Below the pieces are notes generated by a model. That model had not been told where the DNA came from, did not search any database, and saw only the letters and a list, made by a program, of their open reading frames with translations. From Microbacterium gallinarum (lineage in GTDB: Bacteria > Actinomycetota > Actinomycetes > Actinomycetales > Microbacteriaceae): a stretch of DNA of 64,000 nucleotides. The position numbers and the translations under genes are program-made. Shown here one piece after another: positions 37,560 to 46,910 of this stretch; the first letter of the stretch is position 1, and each line of letters begins with the position of its first letter. The DNA lies in the NCBI RefSeq assembly GCF_014837165.1, contig NZ_JACSPM010000002.1, forward strand, positions 484,004 through 548,003, given 5' to 3'.

Positions 37560-38311
37560 TACGCCGATGCTCCTTCTGCGACGGGGGCCTCGTTGCGCGG
37601 GCCACGACGCGGGCGGTCGTCACGACGACGGTCCGACTTGGGTGCGTTGGCCTGCTCGCGAGCGAGCTCCTTGTTGGTCAGGTCGCCCTTGTAGATCCAG
37701 ACCTTCACGCCGATGCGGCCGAAGGTGGTCTTCGCCTCGTAGAAGCCGTAGTCGATGTTCGCGCGCAGCGTGTGCAGCGGCACACGACCCTCGCGGTAGA
37801 ACTCCGAACGGCTCATCTCGGCGCCGCCGAGGCGGCCGGAGACCTGGATGCGGACGCCCTTGGCGCCGGCGCGCTGAGCACCCTGCAGACCCTTGCGCAT
37901 GGCGCGGCGGAAGGCCACGCGGGCGCTGAGCTGCTCGGCGATGCCCTGTGCGACGAGCTGAGCGTCGGCCTCGGGGTTCTTGACCTCGAGGATGTTCAGC
38001 TGGATCTGCTTGCCGGTGAGCTTCTCGAGGTCGGCGCGGATGCGCTCGGCCTCGGCGCCGCGGCGGCCGATCACGATGCCCGGGCGGGCGGTGTGGATGT
38101 CGACGCGGACGCGGTCACGCGTGCGCTCGATCTCGATGTTGCTGACGCCGGCGCGGTCGAGCGACGTCGTGAGCAGACGACGGATCTTGATGTCCTCGGC
38201 CACGTAGTCGGCGTAGCGCTGTCCGGGCTTCGTCGAGTCCGAGAACCAACGCGACACGTGGTCCGTGGTGATGCCGAGGCGGAAGCCGTACGGGTTGACC
38301 TTCTGGCCCAT
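37559..38311 (-). CDS. rpsC: 30S ribosomal protein uS3
   Basis: 250 residues, [22 protein letters not shown]. The KH domain motif [21 protein letters not shown] and the C-terminal block ARIDYGF-type (here [27 protein letters not shown]) are complete. The last 30 residues are a basic disordered tail. Part of the mRNA entry-channel helicase. Confidence 0.98.
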   Translation of the reverse strand: MGQKVNPYGFRLGITTDHVSRWFSDSTKPGQRYADYVAEDIKIRRLLTTSLDRAGVSNIEIERTRDRVRVDIHTARPGIVIGRRGAEAERIRADLEKLTGKQIQLNILEVKNPEADAQLVAQGIAEQLSARVAFRRAMRKGLQGAQRAGAKGVRIQVSGRLGGAEMSRSEFYREGRVPLHTLRANIDYGFYEAKTTFGRIGVKVWIYKGDLTNKELAREQANAPKSDRRRDDRPRRGPRNEAPVAEGASA

Positions 38312-38709
38312 TACTTGCTCGCCTTCTTCGTCTTGGCAGCCGGGGCCGCCTCAGCGACCTCGGGCGTCGAGAGCACGACCGTGATGTGGCTCGTGCGCTT
38401 CTTGATCTGGAACGCACGACCTTGGGCACGGGGCTGGAAACGCTTGAGCGTCGTGCCCTCGTCGACGTACGCGTTGGCCACGTACAGGTCCTGCTCGTCC
38501 AGGAACTCGCCATCCTTGTCGGCCTTCACGCGAGCGTTCGCGATCGCCGAGGCGACGAGCTTGTAGATCGGCTCGCTCGCGCTCTGCGGCGCGAACTTGA
38601 GGATGGCCAGGGCCTCCTCAGCCTGCTTGCCCTTGATGAGGGCGACGACACGACGAGCCTTCTGAGGGGTCACGCGGATGTGTCGCACACGTGCGATGGA
38701 CTCCACCAT
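38311..38709 (-). CDS. rplV: 50S ribosomal protein uL22
   Basis: 132 residues. [27 protein letters not shown], the tunnel-reaching loop [21 protein letters not shown] and a short Ala/Lys tail are present. The loop residues where macrolide-resistance changes occur show no obvious insertion or deletion. Coupled to rpsC by TAATG. Confidence 0.97.
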   Translation of the reverse strand: MVESIARVRHIRVTPQKARRVVALIKGKQAEEALAILKFAPQSASEPIYKLVASAIANARVKADKDGEFLDEQDLYVANAYVDEGTTLKRFQPRAQGRAFQIKKRTSHITVVLSTPEVAEAAPAAKTKKASK

Positions 38710-38734
38710 TTCTCTCTCCTCTTTCGTCCCCGCC

Positions 38735-39016
38735 TTAGCGGCGACGGCCCTTCTTGTCGTCCTTCACGTGGCCGCGGAAGGTGCGGGTGGGCGCGAATTC
38801 GCCCAGCTTGTGGCCGACCATGGTCTCGGTCACGAACACGGGGATGTGCTTGCGACCGTCGTGCACGGCGATCGTGTGGCCCAGCATGGCCGGGACGATC
38901 ATCGAGCGGCGCGACCAGGTCTTGATGACGTTCTTGGAGCCGGCTTCGTTCTGTACGACGACCTTGCGGAGCAGGTGCTCGTCGACGAAGGGGCCCTTCT
39001 TGAGACTGCGTGGCAT
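38735..39016 (-). CDS. rpsS: 30S ribosomal protein uS19
   Basis: 93 residues, [19 protein letters not shown], with [31 protein letters not shown] and [16 protein letters not shown]. Standard length. It binds 16S rRNA in the head with S13. Confidence 0.98.
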   Translation of the reverse strand: MPRSLKKGPFVDEHLLRKVVVQNEAGSKNVIKTWSRRSMIVPAMLGHTIAVHDGRKHIPVFVTETMVGHKLGEFAPTRTFRGHVKDDKKGRRR

Positions 39017-39028
39017 CTTCCTCTACTC

Positions 39029-39868
39029 CTACTTGCGCTTCTTGCCGGCGTTGCGACGGCGAACGATGTACTTGTCGCTTTCCTTGTTCGCGTGGCGGGT
39101 GCGGCCTTCGGCCTGGCCCCACGGCGAAACAGGGTGACGACCACCGGAGGTCTTGCCCTCGCCACCACCGTGGGGGTGGTCGACGGGGTTCATCGCGACA
39201 CCGCGGACGGTCGGGCGGATGCCCTTCCAGCGGTTGCGACCGGCCTTGCCCCAGTTGATGTTCGACTGCTCGGCGTTGCCGACCTCGCCGATGGTCGCGC
39301 GGCAGCGGGCATCCACGTTGCGGATCTCACCCGAGGGGAGACGCAGCTGGGCGTACGGGCCGTCCTTCGCGACGAGACGCACCGAGACGCCCGCCGAGCG
39401 GGCCATCTTGGCGCCGCCGCCGGGACGGAGCTCGATCGCGTGGATCACGGTACCGGTGGGGATGTTCTTCAGCGGCAGGTTGTTACCGGGCTTGATGTCG
39501 GCCGAGGGACCCGACTCGACGATGTCGCCCTGCGACAGCTTGTTCGGCGCGATGATGTAGCGCTTCTCGCCGTCCGCGTAGTGAAGGAGCGCGATGCGCG
39601 CCGTGCGGTTGGGGTCGTACTCGATGTGAGCGACCTTGGCGTCGATGCCGTCCTTGTCATTGCGACGGAAGTCGATGACGCGGTACTGACGCTTGTGGCC
39701 ACCGCCGATGTGGCGGGTGGTGATGCGGCCCTGGTTGTTGCGGCCTCCGGTCTTGGCGAGCGGGCGGAGGAGCGACTTCTCAGGCGTCGATCGGGTGATC
39801 TCGGCGAAGTCGGCCACCGACGAGCCGCGGCGACCCGGGGTCGTGGGCTTGTACTTGCGAATAGCCAT
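39029..39868 (-). CDS. rplB: 50S ribosomal protein uL2
   Basis: 279 residues, [21 protein letters not shown]. The catalytic-centre neighbourhood motif [30 protein letters not shown], which contains the conserved His, is intact. It is essential for subunit association and peptidyl transfer. Confidence 0.98.
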   Translation of the reverse strand: MAIRKYKPTTPGRRGSSVADFAEITRSTPEKSLLRPLAKTGGRNNQGRITTRHIGGGHKRQYRVIDFRRNDKDGIDAKVAHIEYDPNRTARIALLHYADGEKRYIIAPNKLSQGDIVESGPSADIKPGNNLPLKNIPTGTVIHAIELRPGGGAKMARSAGVSVRLVAKDGPYAQLRLPSGEIRNVDARCRATIGEVGNAEQSNINWGKAGRNRWKGIRPTVRGVAMNPVDHPHGGGEGKTSGGRHPVSPWGQAEGRTRHANKESDKYIVRRRNAGKKRK

Positions 39869-39892
39869 ATCTCTAGTCCTCTATCCCGACCG

Positions 39893-40192
39893 TCAGCCGA
39901 CTGCCGTGAAGATGTCGATGGTGCCCGACTTCAGGGTCACGATGGCGCGCTTGGTGTCCTTGCGCTTGCCGGTGCCGAAGCGGGTGCGGCGGGCCTTGCC
40001 GACGCGGTTGATCGTGTTGACCGCAGCCACCTTGACGCCGAAGATCTTCTCGATCGCGAGCTTGATCTCGGTCTTCGTGGCACGGGGGTCCACGAGGAAC
40101 GTGTACTTGCCCTCGTCGATGAGCCCGTAGCTCTTCTCGGAGACGACCGGCTTCAGGATGATGTCGCGCGGGTCCTTGTTCACGGCGGTCAT
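39893..40192 (-). CDS. rplW: 50S ribosomal protein uL23
   Basis: 99 residues, [26 protein letters not shown] followed by [21 protein letters not shown]. Normal length. It docks trigger factor and SRP at the exit. It overlaps the rplD stop by four bases. Confidence 0.97.
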   Translation of the reverse strand: MTAVNKDPRDIILKPVVSEKSYGLIDEGKYTFLVDPRATKTEIKLAIEKIFGVKVAAVNTINRVGKARRTRFGTGKRKDTKRAIVTLKSGTIDIFTAVG

Positions 40193-40851
40193 GCCGAGAC
40201 CTCCTCGGTGGCGCCGGTCTTCGACGCGACGAACGCGTCGTAGGCGGCCTTGGTGAAGACGATGTCGTCGGAGACGAGCACGTCGTAGGCGTTCAGCTGG
40301 TCGGCGTACAGCACGTGGACGTACGCGAGGTTGCGCACGCTCAGGATGCTGAGCTCGTCGTCACGCGTGATGACGACCAGCACGTTCTTGGTCGGGGCCA
40401 GCGCCGTCAGGACCGCGGCAGCCGCCTTGGTCGACGGAGCGCCCTCGATGCCGAAGGAGTCGACGATGTGCAGGCGGTCGCCACGAGCACGGTCGCTGAG
40501 CGCACCCAGCAGGGCGGCCGCGATCATCTTCTTGGGCGTGCGCTGCGCGTAGTCGCGCGGCTTCGGGCCGTGGACGATGCCACCGCCGGTCATGTGCGGC
40601 GCGCGGATCGAGCCCTGGCGGGCGTTACCCGTGCCCTTCTGCTTGAAGGGCTTGCGGCCGGCGCCCGAGACCTCACCGCGACGCTTGGTCGAGTGGGTGC
40701 CCTGGCGAGCCGCCGCGCGCTGCGCGACGACGACCTGGTGGATCAGCGGAATGTTCGTCTTGACGTCGAAGATCGCGGCGGGCAGCTCGACGGAGCCGGC
40801 CTTCTTGCCATCGGCCTTGTGGACGTCGAGCGCGAGAGTCGAGTCAGCCAT
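40189..40851 (-). CDS. rplD: 50S ribosomal protein uL4
   Basis: 220 residues. The basic tunnel loop ([43 protein letters not shown]) is complete. In enterobacteria L4 represses its own S10 operon; whether that holds here is unknown. Two bases separate it from rplC. Confidence 0.97.
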   Translation of the reverse strand: MADSTLALDVHKADGKKAGSVELPAAIFDVKTNIPLIHQVVVAQRAAARQGTHSTKRRGEVSGAGRKPFKQKGTGNARQGSIRAPHMTGGGIVHGPKPRDYAQRTPKKMIAAALLGALSDRARGDRLHIVDSFGIEGAPSTKAAAAVLTALAPTKNVLVVITRDDELSILSVRNLAYVHVLYADQLNAYDVLVSDDIVFTKAAYDAFVASKTGATEEVSA

Positions 40852-40853
40852 GC

Positions 40854-41513
40854 TCAGGCACCCTTCACTGCGTTGCGGACGTAGACGATGCGGCCACGCG
40901 CGCCGGGGACGGCGCCCTTGACGAGCAGCAGACCCTTCTCGGCGTCGATGGCGTGCACCTTGAGGTTGAGGACGGTCACGCGCTCGCCACCCATACGGCC
41001 GGCCATGCGCATGCCCTTGAAGACGCGGCTCGGAGTCGACGATGCGCCGATCGAACCGGGCTTGCGGTGGTTGCGGTGCGCACCGTGCGAGGCGGAGACA
41101 CCCTTGAAGTTGTGGCGCTTCATGACACCCGCGGTGCCCTTGCCCTTGCTGGTGCCGACGACGTCGATCAGCTGGCCGGCCTCGAAGACGCCGTCCACCG
41201 TGAGCTCCTGACCGAGTGAGTAGTCAGCAGCGTCCGCGGTGCGGATCTCGGTGAGGTGGCGGCGGGGGGTCACGCCGGCGGCCTCGAAGTGGGCCGTGAG
41301 GGGCTTGTTGACCTTGCGGGGGTCGATCTGGCCGTAAGCGATCTGGACGGCCTTGTAGCCGTCCTTCTCGGGCGTGCGAACCTGGGTGACCACGTTCGGA
41401 GCGACCTCGATGACGGTGACGGGAACGAGCTTGCCGTTCTCATCCCAGACCTGGGTCATGCCGAGCTTGGTGCCGAGCAGGCCCTTGGAAATCTTGTTGT
41501 TGATGTCAGCCAT
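40854..41513 (-). CDS. rplC: 50S ribosomal protein uL3
   Basis: 219 residues, starting [27 protein letters not shown]. The extended loop [53 protein letters not shown] reaches the peptidyl-transferase centre; its Gln methylated in E. coli is not obvious here. Eight bases after rpsJ. Confidence 0.97.
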   Translation of the reverse strand: MADINNKISKGLLGTKLGMTQVWDENGKLVPVTVIEVAPNVVTQVRTPEKDGYKAVQIAYGQIDPRKVNKPLTAHFEAAGVTPRRHLTEIRTADAADYSLGQELTVDGVFEAGQLIDVVGTSKGKGTAGVMKRHNFKGVSASHGAHRNHRKPGSIGASSTPSRVFKGMRMAGRMGGERVTVLNLKVHAIDAEKGLLLVKGAVPGARGRIVYVRNAVKGA

Positions 41514-41521
41514 GTCGAACC

Positions 41522-41830
41522 TCAGAGCTTGATCTCGATGTTGACGTCGGCCGGCAGGTCAAGGCGCATCAGCGAGTCGACGGCCTTGGGCGTCGGATCG
41601 ATGATGTCGATCAGACGCTTGTGGGTGCGCATCTCGAAGTGCTCGCGGCTGTCCTTGTACTTGTGGGGCGACCGGATGACGCACACGACGTTCTTCTCGG
41701 TCGGAAGGGGCACGGGGCCCACGACGGTCGCGCCCGCACGGGTCACGGTGTCGACGATCTTGCGCGCCGAGCTGTCGAGGCCGGCGTGGTCGTACGACTT
41801 CAGGCGAATGCGGATCTTCTGTCCCGCCAT
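41522..41830 (-). CDS. rpsJ: 30S ribosomal protein uS10 (NusE)
   Basis: The start is ATG 41830 ([21 protein letters not shown]), 102 residues, normal length. [35 protein letters not shown] closes the fold. Besides its ribosomal role it binds NusB/NusG in antitermination. First gene of the S10 operon, after a long leader. Confidence 0.98.
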   Translation of the reverse strand: MAGQKIRIRLKSYDHAGLDSSARKIVDTVTRAGATVVGPVPLPTEKNVVCVIRSPHKYKDSREHFEMRTHKRLIDIIDPTPKAVDSLMRLDLPADVNIEIKL

Positions 41831-42160
41831 TGTCTGCTCACTCTCTTTCTCGCGTCTTACCGTTCCGGGCTCCCCGGAGGCATTGGACGCACGGTGGCGC
41901 TCTCGCGCCATGGCACTTCTGCACCGCTTGCGCAGTGCGTTGCTGCACCGCTGTTCTGATGTCAATCCGGATGCCGCGCCGAAGCGCCGCTCCCGGCATC
42001 CGCCACCCGCTCGCACACGAGAGCAGCGCTCTCGAGAGGAAGGAGGTTTGAGATGTGGTGGTTCTGCTGCCCGCGGCCTAGGACCCTGCGCTTTCGCGCC
42101 GCCTATGCACTGCCCTGGCAGTGATCCTGCGCGCGCCGAAGGGCGCACCGGAATGTGGAA
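41831..42160 (-). promoter_or_regulatory. About 330-nt leader of the S10 operon
   Basis: The transcript from the promoter at 42168-42196 would contain this untranslated region. It includes GC-rich inverted sequences and, on the leader strand, ACCTCCTT, which equals the anti-Shine-Dalgarno end of 16S rRNA. I see no minus-strand gene in it. Leaders of this length often carry autoregulation by an operon protein. Confidence 0.45.
42053..42124 (+). CDS. Possible 23-residue microprotein antisense to the S10 leader
   Basis: A plus-strand frame ATG 42053 to TGA 42124 encodes [20 protein letters not shown] plus PWQ. It is preceded by AAGGAGGT, an ideal ribosome-binding site, with 6 nt between this motif and the ATG. 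Two Trp and two Cys at the start are unusual. No plus-strand promoter is obvious, and the same bases are part of the S10 leader on the other strand, so this may be coincidence. Confidence 0.25.
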   Translation: MWWFCCPRPRTLRFRAAYALPWQ

Positions 42161-42167
42161 CCTCGCT

Positions 42168-42196
42168 AGTCTACGTGCCGCCCGGGCGTGTCGCAA
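42168..42196 (-). promoter_or_regulatory. Predicted promoter of the S10-spc operon
   Basis: TTGCGA (42196-42191) and TAGACT (42173-42168) with a 17-bp spacer on the minus strand; start near 42161. Confidence 0.65.
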
Positions 42197-42263
42197 ACTC
42201 GGGCGTGTCGCGCGGCGACTATGCTCGGCTGCTTCCCAGCAGCGGGACGCTCGAGCGGTGTGA

Positions 42264-42303
42264 CCGCGGGAGGACAGGTGTTGGGGGAGCTGTCCTCCCG
42301 CGG
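42264..42303 (-). terminator. Terminator after the LPPTG surface gene
   Basis: Perfect 14-bp stem (CCGCGGGAGGACAG and complement) with a 12-nt loop, beginning 6 bp after the stop codon of the gene at 42309. No T-run follows. Confidence 0.7.
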
Positions 42304-42308
42304 CACTT

Positions 42309-45300
42309 TCACCCCGTGACGACGTCCTCGCGGCGTCGACGCACGGTTGCGACCATCAGGAGAATCGCCCCGATGGCCAGGGCCGCCGAGCCGGCGAGGA
42401 CGGCTCCGGTCGGCGCATCGGCTCCTGTTGGGGGAAGAGCCGACAAGGTGACGGTGACGGCATCGTCGTCACACGCCTGGAACGGAAGTCCGTCGGTGGG
42501 TTCGCCCCAGCACACCTCGCCGACGTTGGTGATCGACGTCGCCCTCGTCTCGGAGTGCACCGTGACACCGAGGGTGATCGTCGGGGCGGAGGTGCCCATC
42601 GCCAGTGGGCCCAGAAGCTCGCAGCGCAGGATGCCTCCGTAGCCCTCGGCGTCCTCCCCCGTCACGTCGCACGCGCGCCAGCGCGGGAACGCGGTGGTGC
42701 TCGTCACGATCGAGTCGACCTTGAGGTCGCTCGGGATCGGGTCGGTGACCACGACGGGCTCGGCGACCGAGTCCACGGCGAGGTTGGTGACCGTCAGGCC
42801 GTAGTCGAACGACGCGCCCGGCGCCGTCTCCTGCACGCTGGCGGTCTTGTCGATGATGAGGTCGGCCGAGCGCGGCACGGCGCAGTTCGGGCTGATCGGC
42901 GGGTAGGCGGTCTCGACCGTCAGCGTCGGGTTGACCGAGATCGTCACGGTCGACGACAGCCGCCACGGATACGTCGGGTAGGACGTGTCGAGCACCATGC
43001 CGTTGTAGACCAGATCCCGGTCGACCAGCAGCGCGCCCGTCTCCGGGTTGTAGTCGGCGATCGTGAGCGGCCGGTAGCCGGGCCACTGGATGCTCACGTT
43101 GTTGGGCGCCAGCAGGCCGCCCGGCCACAGGATGGTGCCGGAGTCGCCCGAGGAGAGCGTGCGCTGGATGCTCGGCGGCTGCGGCGACGGAACCTGCGTG
43201 TCGGGAGCCCACGTGAGATTGATCGGCTGGCCTGCCAGGCTCGGACTGGTCGCGACCCGGTAGTTGAGCGACGCGATGTCGTTCAGGCACGTGACGAACA
43301 CGTCGGCCACGAGCTCGTCGACCGGCACCGTGTCGGTGGAGCAGTCGTTGGCCGGGTTGCCGTCGCCGGGCACCGCGACGCACGCTTCGTTCACGAGGTC
43401 GCCGATGAACTCCGGCGTGAACGGCGGCGGAGCCTCGCCGGGTGCGAGCACGGGTGCCGACTGCGCAGGCGTCGGCGCAAGTCGCACCTGCACGCTGATG
43501 CGCTGGGTGGCGCCGACGGCGAGCGAGACGTTGTTCACCGTGATGTCGTTGCCCACCACGGAGACCGTCCAGCCCACCGGGGCTGCCACGCCCTCGACCG
43601 TGAGCTCCGCGGGGATCGGGTCGGTGACCACTCCGTTCGTCACGGCCACGGTGCCGTGGTTGGTGACGTCCAGGTAGTAGGTGAAGGTGTCTCCGGGCTC
43701 GACGGCGCCGCCTTGGAGCGTCGAGTGCGACTTGACGATGCCGAGATCCACGACCTGGATCACGTTGCACGCCTCATCGTCGATCACGATGCCGTCGACC
43801 ACGATGGTCCCGACGTTCGGGATGGGGTAGCCGATGCCCGGTACGTCCGCGCAGTCGGCGGGGAGCGGATCGGGGAGCTCGGCGAGCGCCACGTCAACGG
43901 TCACCGTCACGAGGTAGGCGTGCGTGACGCCCGCCGCGATCGGCCGGTTCAGCGCCAGGACGGCCGGTTCGAAGTCCGCCCAGTTCGTCGTGACCGGCGC
44001 CGGCGTCAGCGGGAACGCGGGATCGGCCGCTGCCTCTGCTCCGATGAGCGTCACGCCCGCGGGAAGTGCACCGAGCGTGTCCTCGAGCGTGTACTGTGCA
44101 TCGGTCGGCCCGGGGTTGGTCGCCGTGAGCCGGTAAGCGAGTTCCCAGGTGTCGGCGTCGACCGCGGTCGCGCCCAGCGCCACCTTGTCGAAGACGGTTC
44201 GCGAGGGTACCGGCGCACACGCCTCGGAGTCGACCGGCTCGCCGTCCCACTCGAGCCGCGCCTGGTTGAACAGACCGTCGCCGGGCTGGCCGGTGCAGTC
44301 GAGCTCTCCGGGCGGGGTCAGCCCCGACAGTGTGATCGTGAGCGTCACGCGATACACGTGGGATGCGCCGCCGGCGACGGTCGCGCCCGCCACGATCGGC
44401 GTCGCGGCCTGGCCGTTCCACTCGATCGGATCGTTGCCGCCGGTCACGTCGAGCACCTCGTTGCCGGTGATGGTGACGCCCGATGCCGGCGAAGGCTCGT
44501 CGAACACGTCGTAGGACTGCTCGAAGGCGCCGGGGTTGGTGACGGTGATCAGGTAGCTGACCTCCCACACCGGGCCCGGTCCGACGAAGGTGAGCCCGTC
44601 GTAGGTCTTGGCGAACGTCAGGTCGGCCGGCTGGTCGTCGTTGGTGAACGTGCAGGTCGTCTTGCCGCCCTTGGTCACGGTCGCGGTGCCGCCGTCGCCC
44701 GATCCACCCTGACCGCCACCGCGGGTCGCAAGGGCTCGCCGGTCGTCGTCACCGTCGTCGTCACCGTGGTCGTCATCGTCATCATCGTCGTCGTGGCCAC
44801 CGCCGCCACCGCCGCCACCGCCGCTGCCGCCACCGCCGCCGGTTCCGCCGGTTGTCTCACAGACCAGCGACGTCAGCTCATATCCCGGCACACCCCCGGT
44901 CTCCCGGATGTCGTAGACGCCGACCGGAAGCGTCATCCACTCGTCCTGGGTGACAGGCGTCCAGACCCCGTCGATCTCGACCTCGAGAACCCAGTCGCTG
45001 TCAACGGCGTCGCCGCCGTCGTCGTTGACGACCGTCTTGCTCAGCATCAGCTGACCGGTCTTGTCCTTCGACCGGTCGTCGTTGACGAAGATGCAGGTCG
45101 TCTTCCCGCCCTTGGTCACCGTCGCGGTGCCGCCATTGCCCGACCCGCCCTGTCCGCCGCCCTTGCCGGCGAGGGCCTTGCGGTCGTGATCCTTGTCATC
45201 GTCGTCATCATCGTCGTCGTGTCCACCGCCACCTCCACCGCCGCTGCTCGTACACGTCAGCGACACGAGGTCGTAGCCGTCGACGCCGCCCGTCTCCCGA

Positions 45301-46616
45301 ATCTCGTAGTCGCCGACCGGGAGCGTCATCCACTCGCCCTGCGTCACCGGCGTCCATTCGCCGTTGATCTCGACCTCGAGAATCCAGTCACTGGGATCGG
45401 CCGTGCCGCCGTTGTTGTTCTCGACGTCCTTGATCAGCTTCAGCTGACCGGTCTTGTCCTTCGGCCGGTCATCATTGACGAAGATGCAGGTCGTCTCCCC
45501 GCCCTTAGTCACCGTCGCGGTACCGCCGCTGCCCGACCCGCCCTGGCCGCCGCCCTTGGTCGCAAGGGCCTTCCGGTCGTGATCCTCGTCGTCGTCATCA
45601 TCGTCCTGGTGGTGGCCACCGCCGCCACCGCCGCCCTTGGTCGTGCAGGTCACCGACACGAGGTCGTAGCCGTCGACGCCGCCCGTCTCCCGGATCTCGT
45701 AGTCGCCGACCGGGAGGGTGATCCACGCGCCCTGCGTCACCGGCGTCCACTGCCCGTTGAGCTTGACCTCCAGGATCCAGTCGCCGGCATCCGCATTACC
45801 GCCGTTGTTGTTGACGACCGTCTTGATCAGTTCCAGCTGACCCTTCTTCTCCTGCGGGCGGTCGTCGTTCGTGAATGTGCACGTCGTCTTGTCGCCCTTC
45901 GCGAGCGCTACCACGGGAACCGCCAGGCTGGTCTTCTCGGATCCCGTGCACGACAGTTCTGTCCAGTCGTATCCGGCCGGGCCACCGGTCTCGCCGAGCT
46001 TGTAGACACCGGCGGGGAGTTCCACCCACTTCTCCTGAGCGAGTGTCGTCCACTCCCCCTTGTCGGCGCGGATCTGCAGCTTCCAATCCTTCGCTTTCGC
46101 CTTGCCGCCGTTGTCGTTCTTCACGACCTTGACGAGCTTGATCTGCGCCTTCTTCTTGTCGTCGTCCTTCGGATCGTCGTGCTTGGGATCGTCGTCGTGC
46201 TTCGGGTCGTCGTGCTTCGGGTCGCTCGTCTCGCCCATCGTCCCGGAGGTCCGCGCCGTGCTCGTGCTCTGTTGCGTGGTCGCCGTCGCCGTGGCACTGC
46301 TCGTGGACGTATCGGGCGCGGGAGCGGGCGCGGGAGCCGGAGCGGGCGCCGGAGCGGGAGCGGGTGCCGGCGCTGGAGCCGGGGCAGGTTCAGGTGCCGG
46401 GGCGGGCGCGGGTTCGGGAGCCGGTGCGGGCGCCGGTTCCACGACCGCGGATTCCGCGGGAGGCGATTCCGCCGGCGGAGCCTGCTCCGTCGACGTCTCG
46501 ACGACCGTCTCTGGTTCCGTGCCCTCTGCTGCTGCTGCGCCGCCCGCCGGCCCGAGGGCCAACGCCACGGCGATCAGACCGCTCAAGAACACCTGTCGAC
46601 TACGAGCCATCGTCAT
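42309..46616 (-). CDS. Giant LPPTG surface protein with poly-Gly/poly-Asp inserts and DUF11 repeats
   Basis: Start ATG 46616 ([16 protein letters not shown] 46610 possible), 1435 residues. Signal peptide about 1-32, then a long Ala-Pro/Glu-Pro track, then KHDDPKHDD repeats. Four prealbumin-like repeats follow ([35 protein letters not shown]); three carry an insert made of poly-Gly, His and poly-Asp, then RKALA and a GGGQGGSG linker. The second half has DUF11/isopeptide-type domains with LIVTVTNPG-like starts, a cysteine-bounded module (42882-43289) shared with the next two genes, and a last DUF11. The end is LPPTGADAP, hydrophobic helix, RRRRED. It is wall anchored; the role is probably adhesion or cation-dependent matrix formation (inference). 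Confidence 0.8.
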   Translation of the reverse strand: MTMARSRQVFLSGLIAVALALGPAGGAAAAEGTEPETVVETSTEQAPPAESPPAESAVVEPAPAPAPEPAPAPAPEPAPAPAPAPAPAPAPAPAPAPAPAPDTSTSSATATATTQQSTSTARTSGTMGETSDPKHDDPKHDDDPKHDDPKDDDKKKAQIKLVKVVKNDNGGKAKAKDWKLQIRADKGEWTTLAQEKWVELPAGVYKLGETGGPAGYDWTELSCTGSEKTSLAVPVVALAKGDKTTCTFTNDDRPQEKKGQLELIKTVVNNNGGNADAGDWILEVKLNGQWTPVTQGAWITLPVGDYEIRETGGVDGYDLVSVTCTTKGGGGGGGHHQDDDDDDEDHDRKALATKGGGQGGSGSGGTATVTKGGETTCIFVNDDRPKDKTGQLKLIKDVENNNGGTADPSDWILEVEINGEWTPVTQGEWMTLPVGDYEIRETGGVDGYDLVSLTCTSSGGGGGGGHDDDDDDDDKDHDRKALAGKGGGQGGSGNGGTATVTKGGKTTCIFVNDDRSKDKTGQLMLSKTVVNDDGGDAVDSDWVLEVEIDGVWTPVTQDEWMTLPVGVYDIRETGGVPGYELTSLVCETTGGTGGGGGSGGGGGGGGGHDDDDDDDDHGDDDGDDDRRALATRGGGQGGSGDGGTATVTKGGKTTCTFTNDDQPADLTFAKTYDGLTFVGPGPVWEVSYLITVTNPGAFEQSYDVFDEPSPASGVTITGNEVLDVTGGNDPIEWNGQAATPIVAGATVAGGASHVYRVTLTITLSGLTPPGELDCTGQPGDGLFNQARLEWDGEPVDSEACAPVPSRTVFDKVALGATAVDADTWELAYRLTATNPGPTDAQYTLEDTLGALPAGVTLIGAEAAADPAFPLTPAPVTTNWADFEPAVLALNRPIAAGVTHAYLVTVTVDVALAELPDPLPADCADVPGIGYPIPNVGTIVVDGIVIDDEACNVIQVVDLGIVKSHSTLQGGAVEPGDTFTYYLDVTNHGTVAVTNGVVTDPIPAELTVEGVAAPVGWTVSVVGNDITVNNVSLAVGATQRISVQVRLAPTPAQSAPVLAPGEAPPPFTPEFIGDLVNEACVAVPGDGNPANDCSTDTVPVDELVADVFVTCLNDIASLNYRVATSPSLAGQPINLTWAPDTQVPSPQPPSIQRTLSSGDSGTILWPGGLLAPNNVSIQWPGYRPLTIADYNPETGALLVDRDLVYNGMVLDTSYPTYPWRLSSTVTISVNPTLTVETAYPPISPNCAVPRSADLIIDKTASVQETAPGASFDYGLTVTNLAVDSVAEPVVVTDPIPSDLKVDSIVTSTTAFPRWRACDVTGEDAEGYGGILRCELLGPLAMGTSAPTITLGVTVHSETRATSITNVGEVCWGEPTDGLPFQACDDDAVTVTLSALPPTGADAPTGAVLAGSAALAIGAILLMVATVRRRREDVVTG

Positions 46617-46642
46617 CACCCAGCCCCAGGGTGAACGTCTGA

Positions 46643-46664
46643 CGCAGGGTCGTCCGACCCTGCG
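46643..46664 (-). other. Hairpin in the 5' leader of the LPPTG gene
   Basis: Ten-base arms (CGCAGGGTCG and complement) with only two bases between, 27 nt before the start codon. It could mask or expose the start region. Confidence 0.45.
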
Positions 46665-46717
46665 CACTCAGGCGCTTCCCCAATCCGCGGAATCCGCGAT
46701 CTGAGCCCCAGTGAAAA

Positions 46718-46761
46718 CTCGACCCCAGATCGAGATGCTCTCGACCCCACATCGAGATTGC
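46718..46761 (-). promoter_or_regulatory. Two 22-bp direct repeats upstream of the LPPTG gene
   Basis: Two adjacent near-identical 22-bp units (consensus on the minus strand ATCTCGATNTGGGGTCGAG) with a period of two helical turns, 100-145 bp before the start codon. The layout resembles a tandem activator-binding site. Confidence 0.5.
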
Positions 46762-46834
46762 CTTGAGGCTACATCCAGACGTGAGCAAGCGCTACCCCCG
46801 AAAATGGACGAGCGGATGCCGCGGCCGACGCCGA

Positions 46835-46864
46835 AGGGCGGTCGCGCTTACACGCGACCGCCCT
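46835..46864 (-). terminator. Terminator after the LAVTG surface gene
   Basis: Perfect 12-bp stem (AGGGCGGTCGCG and complement), 6-nt loop, 46 bp after the stop of the gene at 46911. Confidence 0.75.
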
Positions 46865-46910
46865 CCGCGGTGGAACACCTCATATAAGAGGCATCCGTTA
46901 CTGCTCTCTA

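Noticed and set aside
41963..41968. TTGACA on the minus strand in the S10 leader as a second promoter
   Set aside because: No acceptable -10 hexamer lies 16-18 bp downstream.
42555..46634. Very long plus-strand open frame (over 1300 codons) opposite the LPPTG surface gene
   Set aside because: It mirrors the minus-strand gene codon positions, is Arg/Val/Asp-biased without any motif, and starts with no ribosome-binding site: a GC-driven shadow.
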